Shown here: positions 33,850-42,831 of the stretch, one piece after another
Numbering within the stretch: position 1 is the stretch's first letter
How the letters are laid out: every line of letters starts with the position of its first letter
Assembly (NCBI GenBank): GCA_937900135.1
Contig: CALCDJ010000078.1
Location: 1 to 64,000, forward strand
Source of the DNA: an uncultured Blautia sp.
GTDB lineage: Bacteria > Bacillota > Clostridia > Lachnospirales > Lachnospiraceae
Direction of reading: 5' to 3'
Length of the DNA: 64,000 nt
Notes under the pieces: model-generated
Database searches by the model: none
The model's input: only the letters and a program-made list of their open reading frames with translations
Told to the model about the DNA's origin: nothing
Translations under genes and position numbers: made by a program

Positions 33850-34005
33850 TTATTTGTCCCCTCCTTCCTTGTAAGATTCAAGCGTTACCTCCATAGAGGC
33901 AAACAAAAAAGCCCTCACTCCTGGGGGCTTCTGGTAAAATTCATCCGGCGTCATTCCGGTCTTCTGGAAAATATGATGGAGTAATGTGGCCTTTCCTCCG
34001 GCCAT
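33850..34005 (-). CDS. Tail assembly chaperone, frameshift extension
   Basis: A 51-aa frame (MAGGKATLLHHIFQKTGMTP) in the -1 frame of the chaperone gene, ending 1 bp before the tape measure start. Likely made mainly as a fusion through slippage at 34011-34017, giving the long (GT-like) chaperone. Confidence 0.78.
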   Translation of the reverse strand: MAGGKATLLHHIFQKTGMTPDEFYQKPPGVRAFLFASMEVTLESYKEGGDK

Positions 34006-34532
34006 TATGAGTTTTTTGCCACTTCCTCCAGATTGTTGCTGTCATATCCGCTAAGTTTGTCAATGGCTTCGATGATCTTATCTTTCTCTCCACTCTTCAG
34101 CGTATACTCAATAACATCCAGCCCGTTCATAATCTGGCAGCCTTTATCATTCAGGGCATCCCAAACGCTCTTGTTATCCCACAGCTTATCTCTGTCTTCC
34201 TTCGCTGTTGCCTCGTAGATAATCGCAGAGCGATATTTTACCGTATTGGTATCTTCAGGCAACTTAATTCCGAGCTGTTTATTGCGGACATACTTTGTGT
34301 GCTTCGTTTTACACTTGTTGTACTCTTCTTCTCCAAGCGCCCGGATGTTAAATGCAAAGAACAGCACTCCATTTCTGATAATTTCGATACGCTGAGTTTC
34401 CTCTGTCTTATAATCTGCGGCAGCGATCAGTCCTTTGATAAAATCGCCCTCAAACATACGCAGCTGCGTTTTGGTCTGCTCCTCAGTAAACTCTCTTTCT
34501 TCCACCTGAGCTACATTCTTTTCCTTATCCAT
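34005..34532 (-). CDS. Tail assembly chaperone (XkdN-like)
   Basis: A 175-aa protein that precedes the tape measure gene, the conserved place of gpG-type chaperones. Contains RALGEEEYNKCKTKHTKYVR. Near its stop the codons GCA-AAA-AAC form the canonical slippery heptamer. Confidence 0.85.
   Translation of the reverse strand: MDKEKNVAQVEEREFTEEQTKTQLRMFEGDFIKGLIAAADYKTEETQRIEIIRNGVLFFAFNIRALGEEEYNKCKTKHTKYVRNKQLGIKLPEDTNTVKYRSAIIYEATAKEDRDKLWDNKSVWDALNDKGCQIMNGLDVIEYTLKSGEKDKIIEAIDKLSGYDSNNLEEVAKNS
34011..34017 (-). promoter_or_regulatory. Programmed -1 frameshift site
   Basis: AAAAAAC on the minus strand, in phase A-AAA-AAC, two codons before the chaperone stop. Slippage joins residues ...VAKK to LIMAGGK and the 51-aa extension. 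Confidence 0.75.
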
Positions 34533-34596
34533 TCTGTTGTCCTCCTAATATAAAATATTCGGGCATTACACCGCCTTTGATGTAATGCCCTGATGG

Positions 34597-35058
34597 TTAA
34601 CCGATTGACAGCAAGCTCTGGAGCTTCGGCGGTCTGTTTACGAAGAAGTTCCATGCTCTCTTGATAACATCTCCTACGGCGATATTCTGTAAATCTACCT
34701 GTCCTGACGGCAGGCAATCTCTGTATACAACACGCTCTTCTGAACCATTCAGGCCAGTAAGTGTTCCCTGGAAATCCCAACATGGAGTGATTCCAGATTC
34801 CATCGCCTCAAACAGTTCTACGATGAACTGATCGTCTTCTACAACTACCTGAGTCATCGTTAAATTTACTGCATAGGATGCAGATGTTTCATGTTCCTGC
34901 GGATCGCCAAGCACATTGTACTTTGCGTTGTTCCAGGTTACATTAGATGTAAAGGTTTCTACACTTGCCAGCATTACGCCGTCTTTGTTGTAGAAAGCCC
35001 CATCTTTACCGGTTCTTGCGTGCCGGGAATCTCCGGCTGCTCTTGCATTGATAGGCAT
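34597..35058 (-). CDS. Tail tube protein (XkdM-like)
   Basis: A 153-aa protein directly after the sheath gene. MPINARAAGDSRHARTGKDG and a beta-rich body fit XkdM/P2 FII-type inner tube proteins that polymerise inside the sheath. Confidence 0.88.
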   Translation of the reverse strand: MPINARAAGDSRHARTGKDGAFYNKDGVMLASVETFTSNVTWNNAKYNVLGDPQEHETSASYAVNLTMTQVVVEDDQFIVELFEAMESGITPCWDFQGTLTGLNGSEERVVYRDCLPSGQVDLQNIAVGDVIKRAWNFFVNRPPKLQSLLSIG

Positions 35059-35076
35059 TATTCATATCCTCCCTTC

Positions 35077-36489
35077 TTATTCCTGAGTGCTAAATCTGAA
35101 CGCATACATTAAGTAAATGTGTTCAGCAGAATCCTTGTCGATGCAGTCAATTTCAAACCATGCACTGTCGCCATCTGCTTTGTAAACAGAACTTTCTGCT
35201 ACTGTGCAAGCTGTCAACTTCCCTTCTTCAATCATTGCATCTCCGACACCCTGAAGCTGACTGATGATGGTAGCACGCCCATTTGTGTCATTGTCCACCT
35301 TTCCGATAAGGGAATCCGCCTGATCGTTCATTCTTGTAATCATTTCATATCTGGTTTTGGTTCTTCGGATTTTCTTCCAACCTTCATCCTGATTATCAGC
35401 CGGAGTAACCAGCGTATTGATAGCATTATCAATCCAAATCTGTCCGTTCTTATTCACACTAAGCACCAGACAGCCAGACTGCTCTGCTTTTGTCATCTGA
35501 GTAGGCGTGAGCCGTTCTCTCAGTTCCGTTACCTTATCCAAGACCGTATGTGTCAACGAAGCATTTGCCGCAACTGCCGCAATCATTCCAGCAACCTTCG
35601 CCGCCGCCTGGTATCCTTCGATTTCTCCATAAGTAGTGCTGGTTAATGCAGAGTTCAGAACATATACCATTTTCTCTGTATTAAAGGCTGCTGCATGAGC
35701 CATTCTGTCCTCTAACTCTACGGACTGCTTTTCTGCAACACATCCCTGGACAAGCTGCCCCACATCAAAAATGCGATCAAGGAACGAATCCAGAAGACCG
35801 TGTACGGCAGTATCCTCCGTATCTACGCAAGCCGTATTCATGAAATAAGGCTCGATAGCAACAAAACCATTACTATAATCCTGAGTGGTAGTCTCTGGAT
35901 CAGTACCCGGTGTCATTGCTGTTTGGGTTACTGCCTCCAGCTCTCCTTTTGCTTCAGCCAGCTTTGCCACTTTGAAATTCTTAGAATCAGAAAAAGCAGC
36001 CACCAAAGCCGCCACCTCGTCTTCTCCGCCCTTCGCAAAGGATACCTTTTCAAATTCTTTCGTTCCGGAGTAAATAATGCACTCTCTCATAGTTTCGTCT
36101 GAAAGTTTATCTTTTACGGATACGGTAAATGCTTTCTTGCCTGGGTATTTTGCGGTAATAGAAACCGCATCTGTCTCTCCACCTTTCAATTTCAGCTTAA
36201 CATTTCCCTCGGTTCCGCCATTTCCAACACGACAGCAAATCGCTGTGATTGCCCCGCCTTCAAATGCAAGACCGATCGCATCCGTTGTACCGCCGGTTCC
36301 AAAAATGTTCTCATATCCGTCATCTACACTTACCTCGACAGCCTGATTCAGCGGTCCCCAATCAGACTTGAACAGTATGCCAACAATTCCGTTTTTAGCC
36401 CCGGAAGCCGGTCCATCCCCTTTTTTCTGGATATTGAAATAAGAACCCGGTCTTACTTTCGTTTCTCCAAGCATGTATGTTCCTGCCAT
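35077..36489 (-). CDS. Tail sheath protein
   Basis: A 470-aa contractile sheath subunit. The N-terminus (RPGSYFNIQ, GIVGILFKSDWGPLN) and the C-terminal conserved TAFRF-like end (YLMYAFRFSTQE) match phage sheath families (XkdK). Shows the phage is a myovirus morphotype. Confidence 0.93.
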   Translation of the reverse strand: MAGTYMLGETKVRPGSYFNIQKKGDGPASGAKNGIVGILFKSDWGPLNQAVEVSVDDGYENIFGTGGTTDAIGLAFEGGAITAICCRVGNGGTEGNVKLKLKGGETDAVSITAKYPGKKAFTVSVKDKLSDETMRECIIYSGTKEFEKVSFAKGGEDEVAALVAAFSDSKNFKVAKLAEAKGELEAVTQTAMTPGTDPETTTQDYSNGFVAIEPYFMNTACVDTEDTAVHGLLDSFLDRIFDVGQLVQGCVAEKQSVELEDRMAHAAAFNTEKMVYVLNSALTSTTYGEIEGYQAAAKVAGMIAAVAANASLTHTVLDKVTELRERLTPTQMTKAEQSGCLVLSVNKNGQIWIDNAINTLVTPADNQDEGWKKIRRTKTRYEMITRMNDQADSLIGKVDNDTNGRATIISQLQGVGDAMIEEGKLTACTVAESSVYKADGDSAWFEIDCIDKDSAEHIYLMYAFRFSTQE

Positions 36490-36490
36490 C

Positions 36491-36712
36491 CTATTTAACC
36501 TCCTTCTTCAAAAAGCTTGTGACAATTTTCTTAGCCTCTTCTTTCGTGGCTTCCTTTTTTCCGGCATACCGGAAAGCAGCCATTACACACTCTTTTCTTA
36601 CATCTTTACCGAACACTTTCTCAGAACTTTCCGCCAGTTCTGCTACTGTGTATAAAGGCTCTGATGTGTTTTTCTCCGGTGTTTTTGCACTGGAGTTTAC
36701 CTTTTTTTCCAT
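36491..36712 (-). CDS. Small conserved tail-region protein, 73 aa
   Basis: Basic helical protein (EKVFGKDVRKECVMAAFRYA) immediately upstream of the sheath gene, as in many PBSX-like phages. Function unknown. AGGAGG start. Confidence 0.65.
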   Translation of the reverse strand: MEKKVNSSAKTPEKNTSEPLYTVAELAESSEKVFGKDVRKECVMAAFRYAGKKEATKEEAKKIVTSFLKKEVK

Positions 36713-36725
36713 CTTTTCAAACCTC

Positions 36726-37601
36726 CTAATTGGCAGAGACTCTAGCTGATGTAATCATGTGTTCTTTCGGCTTGTATCTTAAAAGCCCATAATGAACTGT
36801 TACAAAAAGCTGTCCCTCTTTCAAATAATCCGCTTTGTTATTTACCTGCAATCTCTTGATTCTCATAGGGGATTTATCCAGCATTACGACTTCTCCATCC
36901 AGAGATAGACCGTTCGCTAATGCCATCACCCATTTCAGCCGCAAATCTGCCGCCGGACATAAAACATGGACAGCAATCTTGCCGTCCATCCATGCTACCG
37001 TATTGGTTTCTCTGCTTTTTTCCACTCCTTCAAGTCTGCAATAAAATACCGGTTCACTTGGAGCCGGTGTCTTATATTCATTCATTTTATCAGCTCCGAG
37101 AACGAACGCTTCTGGAATAGTCTCTTTGATGTACTGATTTAACGCCATGACTGGATCCGGATCCGTTGTTTCCTGGCTTACATATTCCAAAATATCAAAC
37201 CTGATTTCCATGCCGAAAATTCTGGTATCTGTACCTGTCTCTCTCTCCGGAATCTCGAAGGCATCTGTTCTGGACCAGGTAAAACAATAAGGAAACCCAG
37301 AATCAGGCTGAATAAGTAAATCCTTCAAGCTGTTTTTTACATCTGGTTCTATTTCCTCCGGCGGTGTACCCACTTCATCACACAGCAAACTTACTTGCAA
37401 TGTTCCGGCACTTTTCCTTTCCTGATCCGCTTGCATATCCACTGTATATACAATTCTAGGATATTGCTCCCTCCATCCGACTTGATTATCTGCTGGAGCT
37501 GTCTGATAAAAAATCGCAGGATTATCGCCGAACCTTGCCAGCTTTTTTGAAATATTCTCTCTCCCTAAAAACCACTTGCGGAGAAGTTCTTCCAATGTCA
37601 T
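36726..37601 (-). CDS. Tail terminator/completion-type protein
   Basis: A 291-aa protein in the tail-terminator position between gp10-like and sheath genes. Two similar beta-alpha halves (VYTVDMQADQERKSAGTLQV and ...DGKIAVHVLCPAADLR) suggest duplicated domains. Family not firmly recognised. Confidence 0.62.
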   Translation of the reverse strand: MTLEELLRKWFLGRENISKKLARFGDNPAIFYQTAPADNQVGWREQYPRIVYTVDMQADQERKSAGTLQVSLLCDEVGTPPEEIEPDVKNSLKDLLIQPDSGFPYCFTWSRTDAFEIPERETGTDTRIFGMEIRFDILEYVSQETTDPDPVMALNQYIKETIPEAFVLGADKMNEYKTPAPSEPVFYCRLEGVEKSRETNTVAWMDGKIAVHVLCPAADLRLKWVMALANGLSLDGEVVMLDKSPMRIKRLQVNNKADYLKEGQLFVTVHYGLLRYKPKEHMITSARVSAN

Positions 37602-37610
37602 CCTGTCACC

Positions 37611-37880
37611 TTACCCTTCATACTCATAAACAGTTTTCATGTCTTTGGTCCAACGCACTTCCCACTCGCCAGCAGCAACCTCTTCCGCCGGAAGAAAAAA
37701 ATGGTTCGTGACATTGGCTATTCCTGGATGATACTGAACTGTAATCCTCTTGTCATTAACAGCGGTTACAAATCCTGCCTTTCCGTCCGGCCAGGTTCGG
37801 TGTTTCGCAAATATGAGATAACCTTTTTCAATTACCGATATGTCAAATACCTTTGACACAGAATCCACAATCAACTTCAT
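37611..37880 (-). CDS. Small head-tail region protein, 89 aa
   Basis: A beta-rich protein (HRTWPDGKAGFVTAVNDKRI). It lies between the gp10-like and terminator genes. Function unknown. Confidence 0.62.
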   Translation of the reverse strand: MKLIVDSVSKVFDISVIEKGYLIFAKHRTWPDGKAGFVTAVNDKRITVQYHPGIANVTNHFFLPAEEVAAGEWEVRWTKDMKTVYEYEG

Positions 37881-37891
37881 CGTCGCACCCC

Positions 37892-38320
37892 CTAACTGTA
37901 CGGTTCATTGTAGATAGCCACAATTTCCGGAGTGGCTTTTTCAATGATACGGTCCTTGTACGGGCGTGGAGCCATCTTGCTTGTACCATTTTCCAGGTAT
38001 CCCGCATAATGCTGTTCGCTCTCCAGCACCGCTACTATTTGAGTGCCACCGCTTCCGATGTTTCCACCTTTCACTTCTCCATGCCAGTTAAGGCGTAATG
38101 CACCGTTTCTTCTTGCCGGTGGTTCTCCCGGAGCTGATGCTGTGTAAGTAGCTCTGCTATAAGGCTTTTTGTAAACTCTACCGCTTCGCTGCCCTTTCAG
38201 GACTTCTAACTCCGCATTTCTTAGTGCATTTACAGCTCTGGTTCCTCGTGATATTGCTTGCCTTCCGACATTTTTTACCACTTCATCCACAGCTATTTTA
38301 AGTCTTCCTCCCGCACTCAT
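37892..38320 (-). CDS. HK97 gp10-like tail completion protein
   Basis: A 142-aa protein with the conserved Y-x-x-Y-L-E-N-G-T-S-K-M-x-x-R-P pattern (YAGYLENGTSKMAPRPY) of HK97-gp10/tail completion proteins at the head-tail joint. Confidence 0.88.
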   Translation of the reverse strand: MSAGGRLKIAVDEVVKNVGRQAISRGTRAVNALRNAELEVLKGQRSGRVYKKPYSRATYTASAPGEPPARRNGALRLNWHGEVKGGNIGSGGTQIVAVLESEQHYAGYLENGTSKMAPRPYKDRIIEKATPEIVAIYNEPYS

Positions 38321-38670
38321 TTCACATCAGCCCTTTCTTCCACATAGTAAATGGTGCAAACGCCAAGACTTCCAGGTTCATCTACTCCCTGAATCAGAAA
38401 TACCCGATTCCCTAAAACCAGCTTATCCTCAGCTTCCGCCATAGGTTTTCCAGTCTGAACAATCGTATGCGTGATCGGATGCTGCAACTGCTCCCATCTC
38501 ATTTTCTGCCGGGTATCCGCCTCTGCAAGAACTCCCTTCAGCATACAATTTCCATCATCCTGATATGCTGTCTTTGGTCTTCCGATTTCGCTCAGAGAAG
38601 TGCTACGCTGTTCTATGATAAAATCTTTCGCAAGATTGCCAGGTCTGAGATACATAAACGAACGCATCAT
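38317..38670 (-). CDS. Head closure protein
   Basis: A 117-aa, beta-rich protein upstream of gp10-like protein. Position, size and MMRSFMYLRPGNLAKDFIIE fit SPP1 gp16-type closure proteins. Confidence 0.75.
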   Translation of the reverse strand: MMRSFMYLRPGNLAKDFIIEQRSTSLSEIGRPKTAYQDDGNCMLKGVLAEADTRQKMRWEQLQHPITHTIVQTGKPMAEAEDKLVLGNRVFLIQGVDEPGSLGVCTIYYVEERADVK

Positions 38671-39083
38671 AGCTCTTTCGCCTCCCCATTTTCCATCATT
38701 CCGGTATGGAAATATGGCTGTTTTTCTTTTCCATCAGCTCCAACTCCAAAACAGGGAACGGAAACGCAGCCATTGGCAACCTCCTTTTTTAACTTTTCAT
38801 AGTCTTCTCTCCACTGCTTTGCCCTTTCTCCAAAAGAAAATGATAACGGACCGGTCTTTGTATCCGGCTCATAAGCAAATCTCCTACAAATACTTTCCAG
38901 CAATGCCAGCTTCGCTCTTTTCCATTTCCCAGGATACATTTCCAAAGCTGCCGTAATCTCAGCATCAGCAAGGGCGGATGTATCTGCTCCGCCCTCTACC
39001 ATCGTATCGCCAAGTTCAAACCTCATTCTGTCCTTGCTGTTTTCACTGATCTTCTCCGGTTCGTATGTGTACTTTCTTTCCAT
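38667..39083 (-). CDS. Head-tail adaptor protein
   Basis: A 138-aa helical protein (DAEITAALEMYPGKWKRAKL) of the gp15/gp6-like adaptor type that docks onto the portal. Assigned from order between capsid and closure genes. Confidence 0.75.
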   Translation of the reverse strand: MERKYTYEPEKISENSKDRMRFELGDTMVEGGADTSALADAEITAALEMYPGKWKRAKLALLESICRRFAYEPDTKTGPLSFSFGERAKQWREDYEKLKKEVANGCVSVPCFGVGADGKEKQPYFHTGMMENGEAKEL

Positions 39084-39547
39084 CAGGCATCACCCTTCTC
39101 AGAATCCTCCGTCTCTAAGTTCTTTTTGAGCTGTGCTGCCCTCTCCTCAGCCGCTTTCTGTATTCCTTTTCTGGAATCCACTGCGTGAACAAGGATAAGG
39201 GCATCCATCTCTTCCATTTCTGAGATTTTCTTTGTGGCTTCTTCTGTGTTCTCCTGCAAGATAGTAAGCACCGTAATTACGCTCTGAGAACTCATGGTTG
39301 CCTCCTGGATGCCTTCTTTTGCCATAATCGGGATTGTTATAAGGGTTTCCCCATTATCGCTCTGGAATGGCAAAATAGGCGTTACTACATCTTCCGCCAA
39401 AGCTCCCGGCTCAATAGCAGCAATGTAATTGCTACGGAGCAATGCCAGCGCCCTTTCCGGCAAGACATAACCATCCGGAATCAATTCCCCATAGGTAAAA
39501 CTTCTTCCGGACAGCGTAATAGGTTTTTTACAAGCAAACTCGCTCAT
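39083..39547 (-). CDS. Head protein (capsid-adjacent)
   Basis: A 154-aa protein. Start at 39547 (AGGAGG). N-terminal module (KKPITLSGRSFTYGELIPDG) resembles small head proteins next to capsid genes; acidic coiled-coil C-terminus. Confidence 0.65.
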   Translation of the reverse strand: MSEFACKKPITLSGRSFTYGELIPDGYVLPERALALLRSNYIAAIEPGALAEDVVTPILPFQSDNGETLITIPIMAKEGIQEATMSSQSVITVLTILQENTEEATKKISEMEEMDALILVHAVDSRKGIQKAAEERAAQLKKNLETEDSEKGDA

Positions 39548-39557
39548 ATCGCACCTC

Positions 39558-40586
39558 CTACACACAATTCTTCATGTAGCAAGCCAGATCATCAGCAGTC
39601 TTTCTCATATCCGTAGACATCAAACCTTCGATGAACTCAGTATGCGTACCGCCTTCTCCTTCAAACTGATCTGTTGCCATCCAGTTACCATTACCAAGCA
39701 TATCCCATGTGAAGATATATCCTGCGGATGGCTCATCAATCGCCGGTGTCGGAGTTGCGTAGCAAAGAAGAGCGCCCTTGCTGTCACAAATAAACTGCAT
39801 ATCATCCGGCTGTCCAGGTTCAGCAACATTGTATGTGCTTTCCAGAACAGTGACTTCATCAATCTGCAAAATCTGAGCCAGAACTTGTCTGGTTACGATT
39901 GCCGGATTTGCAGTTGAGCCAGTGTACTTCACACGCTCCAGAATGTCCGGATGTTCAGTCAATGCGATATACGCATCATATCCAAGTGCCAGTTTATTCG
40001 GCTCTCTTCTACCGCTGAGCTTGATCTCTCTGCGGCGAGCATTAAAGAAATGCACCGGATCAAAGTTTGCATCGTTGAACTTCAGGAACTGATTTCCACT
40101 AGGAGAACCATCTACACCTTCAAATTCGTTTTCCCATACACCTTCATGGAAGAAATTTTTTGCGAACTGAACATCCAGATGAAGGTTCATCTGTTCAGCG
40201 GTAAATCTTACTTTGGAACGGCGTGGATCAATGGATGCCGGAGAATTGCTTCTCTGGAAGTCCAGCGTTCCAATCTGGTCGATTCCCACAATAATCTGAT
40301 CCACCTCACACTTGTAGGTATTGTCGGTGTGGCCCATTACTGCCGGATTTGCTTTGCCGTATGCCGGTTTTCTCTGAACATTGTCTCTAGCAAGGTCGCC
40401 TTTCGCAAAGGTGTAATAAAAACTCGTTGTAAGAGATACCGGGCAAATTGGAAACAGCTTAGTTGCTACCCAATCGCCCGGATTTGCAAAGTATGCCATG
40501 CTCATATTGCTAAGGTATCTATTCGGCTTCCATCCTTTCATGATTCTCGCCTGAATATCACCGTTTGTTACCTGTTTGTTTCCCAT
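39558..40586 (-). CDS. Major capsid protein
   Basis: A 342-aa protein of capsid size and place. VATKLFPICPVSLTTSFYYT and the beta/alpha body with DPVHFFNARRREI fit the lambda E/DUF5309-type capsid superfamily. AAGGAGG start, strongest RBS context in the block. Confidence 0.88.
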   Translation of the reverse strand: MGNKQVTNGDIQARIMKGWKPNRYLSNMSMAYFANPGDWVATKLFPICPVSLTTSFYYTFAKGDLARDNVQRKPAYGKANPAVMGHTDNTYKCEVDQIIVGIDQIGTLDFQRSNSPASIDPRRSKVRFTAEQMNLHLDVQFAKNFFHEGVWENEFEGVDGSPSGNQFLKFNDANFDPVHFFNARRREIKLSGRREPNKLALGYDAYIALTEHPDILERVKYTGSTANPAIVTRQVLAQILQIDEVTVLESTYNVAEPGQPDDMQFICDSKGALLCYATPTPAIDEPSAGYIFTWDMLGNGNWMATDQFEGEGGTHTEFIEGLMSTDMRKTADDLACYMKNCV

Positions 40587-40600
40587 AATCTTTTTCCTCC

Positions 40601-40999
40601 TTATGCTGTTGGCTTATATCCAGCCTTGATAAGCTGAACTCTGATAATTGTTCCAGCCTTTTCTGCTGCTGTCAGAGCAATAGCTGTAATAAAGTTACCG
40701 TTCTGGACTTTTGCTGCACATCCGTTTGCATCGGTTGTCAATTCATCTCCAACCTCGATTTTTTCACTGGCTACCCATGCTCCAATGTCTTTTACCTGAA
40801 CTGTGAAGTCTGATCCATTCTTGATTTCTTCGTCCTCAGACAGCGGAATGATTCCGATTACATTTGCACCGGCAGTCGGCGTGGTCGCCTTTCCCTTTGT
40901 AAGCATTACAGCCTTTCCCTGAGCAGCTTTAATGTCTGCACCAGCGGTCACTACGATAGTAGGGCTTTCATTGATTGTAGTTCCGAGATAAGTTGCCAT
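40601..40999 (-). CDS. Head decoration-like protein
   Basis: A 132-aa Ala/Gly/Thr-rich beta protein (ATPTAGANVIGII equivalent, VQVKDIGAWVASEKI) of the DUF2190 or decoration type, just upstream of capsid. Confidence 0.78.
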   Translation of the reverse strand: MATYLGTTINESPTIVVTAGADIKAAQGKAVMLTKGKATTPTAGANVIGIIPLSEDEEIKNGSDFTVQVKDIGAWVASEKIEVGDELTTDANGCAAKVQNGNFITAIALTAAEKAGTIIRVQLIKAGYKPTA

Positions 41000-41013
41000 A
41001 TCTTTTTCCCTCC

Positions 41014-42258
41014 TTAAATTCCATTTTCATACTCATGTACAAGCTGCGGGTTCTGCTGGCAAGCCATATCAATAGCAGCCGTTCTGCTCATGGTAGGACT
41101 CGCCGCCTGAATTTCATCTGCCTTCTTCTCAATCTTGGACCAGGCATCTGTTTCACCACCGTATTCGCCACTCTTTCCGATTTCAGTAAACATACTGGAT
41201 TTGTTCACTGCCTCTACTGAAGCATCCAGAATGTTAATCATATCTGCATATGCACTCCCGCCAGCATTTTTCAGGCTCTTCAGAACAGGAACCAGTTCCT
41301 CCGGTTTCTTTCCGATAATTTCATAGCGCTTGGCTACATCCATCAGTTCTTTTTCATCTGCTTCATCTGCTCTCTTCTGTAAACGCTGTAATTCAGCCGC
41401 TACTATCGGATGAAGACCAGCATAAATATCTTCCTGCGGAGATGCTGATTTCTTTACGCCAGGCTTTTTGCCTTTTCCACCTTCATCCTCTTCCTCCTCT
41501 TCTTCGGTTGCCTTTCCTTTTGTGTCAGCCTTTTCTACCTCGCCCGGTGCTACGCTGCATCTTTTTTCGATGTCCTCAAAAAATGCAAGTTCTGCCGGTG
41601 TCAGTAAACTCTTGTCGATCATAGTCTCTTCTTCTCCTTTCGCTACATTGCCTTTTTCAATGCTGCTTGCAGCATTGTTTGTTACCCCATCTTCTCCGCC
41701 TTCAGCTTTTGCAATCATTTCTTCAATGCGCTCTTTACTGTATCGCATGAATTTAACAGCCTCTTCTGAAGCCGGTTCGGATGACTTTTTGATTACGCTG
41801 GCTGTGGTCCCCGATGCCCACTGAGAAATTGCTGATGTCATTGTTTCTGAAAACTGTTCCAGGCTCGTCTGCATAAGCTCCTGTGCATTATCTCTTGCCT
41901 CATCATCACAAATAATGGAGTAAAGAGAGGATTGCAAAGCGTAACACATATCCCAGATTTCATCGTTGATCTGCCGCATCTTACGCTCTGCCAGCTTCTC
42001 ACCGAATGTTTCTGCTCCGCCCTTCTCAATCACTTCAACGGTGGCATCTATTTCTTCCGGCTTCATTCCTGCAATTTTCCCAATAGCAGCAACGAATCTT
42101 TTCAAAACATTTTCATGCTTCGGATGTTCTTCATGTGAAGGTTCTCCTCCTGGCTTACCACTCTCATTCTTATACAGCATGATGTTCGCCTTTGGATTCG
42201 CACCCTTGTCCACAAAATCCACCTTCGTAATCTTCAAATCTTTTAATTTTGTTGCCAC
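41014..42258 (-). CDS. Capsid scaffold/protease-like protein
   Basis: A 414-aa protein with GTG start after AAAGGAGG. N-terminal KITKVDFVDKGANPKANIML is typical of XkdF/G-like prohead proteins. Then long charged coiled-coil and acidic repeats (EEEEEEDEGGKGKKPG). Likely scaffold during prohead assembly. Confidence 0.72.
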   Translation of the reverse strand: MATKLKDLKITKVDFVDKGANPKANIMLYKNESGKPGGEPSHEEHPKHENVLKRFVAAIGKIAGMKPEEIDATVEVIEKGGAETFGEKLAERKMRQINDEIWDMCYALQSSLYSIICDDEARDNAQELMQTSLEQFSETMTSAISQWASGTTASVIKKSSEPASEEAVKFMRYSKERIEEMIAKAEGGEDGVTNNAASSIEKGNVAKGEEETMIDKSLLTPAELAFFEDIEKRCSVAPGEVEKADTKGKATEEEEEEDEGGKGKKPGVKKSASPQEDIYAGLHPIVAAELQRLQKRADEADEKELMDVAKRYEIIGKKPEELVPVLKSLKNAGGSAYADMINILDASVEAVNKSSMFTEIGKSGEYGGETDAWSKIEKKADEIQAASPTMSRTAAIDMACQQNPQLVHEYENGI

Positions 42259-42326
42259 TTCTCCGCTTCCTCCTTTCTTGGATTTTTATAATACAAAAGA
42301 CACCTTTTCGGGTGTCTGATGGATTA

Positions 42327-42830
42327 TCATTCTTCTGTTTCCTCTACTTCCTCTCTGACTGCCTCTCCTTCTATGGAGAACATTGGGTATTCTCCGGATT
42401 TTACTTTATCCCACACATCAGGATCAGTAACACGGAATCCAATCCACCATCCCTCCGGTAATGTTCCTTCAGGAATGCCCATGACAGCCATCTTTTCTTT
42501 CGTGAACATAATGCTTTCTACCAAAACAGCGCATCCGCCTCTTTCGTGCATCTCTCCGCCTTCACGGTAGAGTTCTACAAACTGGTATGCTGCCTGTTCC
42601 AATACTTCCGGATCTACCATATCCTCCTGCAAATCTGAAATCTGCTCTCCGTTTTCTGTGATAGCCACATTAGCCCACCCGAACGCCAGCATTTCATCAT
42701 CGTCTGACTTGTGTATTTTGAATTTACCTTTTAGACTCCTCTTGTGAACCTCTGATTCGCTCTGGGTTCGATTTGTTTTACTTCCAGGAGATTTTATTTC
42801 AGTATGAACCATATCGCCAAATACAAGCAT
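42327..42830 (-). CDS. XkdF-like putative prohead protease
   Basis: A 167-aa protein. Start at 42830 (AGGAGTGG). It has DDDEMLAFGWANVAITENGE and a C-terminal GTLPEGWWIGFRVTDPDVWD, hallmarks of XkdF/phage serine protease-like proteins. Catalytic residues are not assigned with confidence. Confidence 0.8.
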   Translation of the reverse strand: MLVFGDMVHTEIKSPGSKTNRTQSESEVHKRSLKGKFKIHKSDDDEMLAFGWANVAITENGEQISDLQEDMVDPEVLEQAAYQFVELYREGGEMHERGGCAVLVESIMFTKEKMAVMGIPEGTLPEGWWIGFRVTDPDVWDKVKSGEYPMFSIEGEAVREEVEETEE

Positions 42831-42831
42831 T

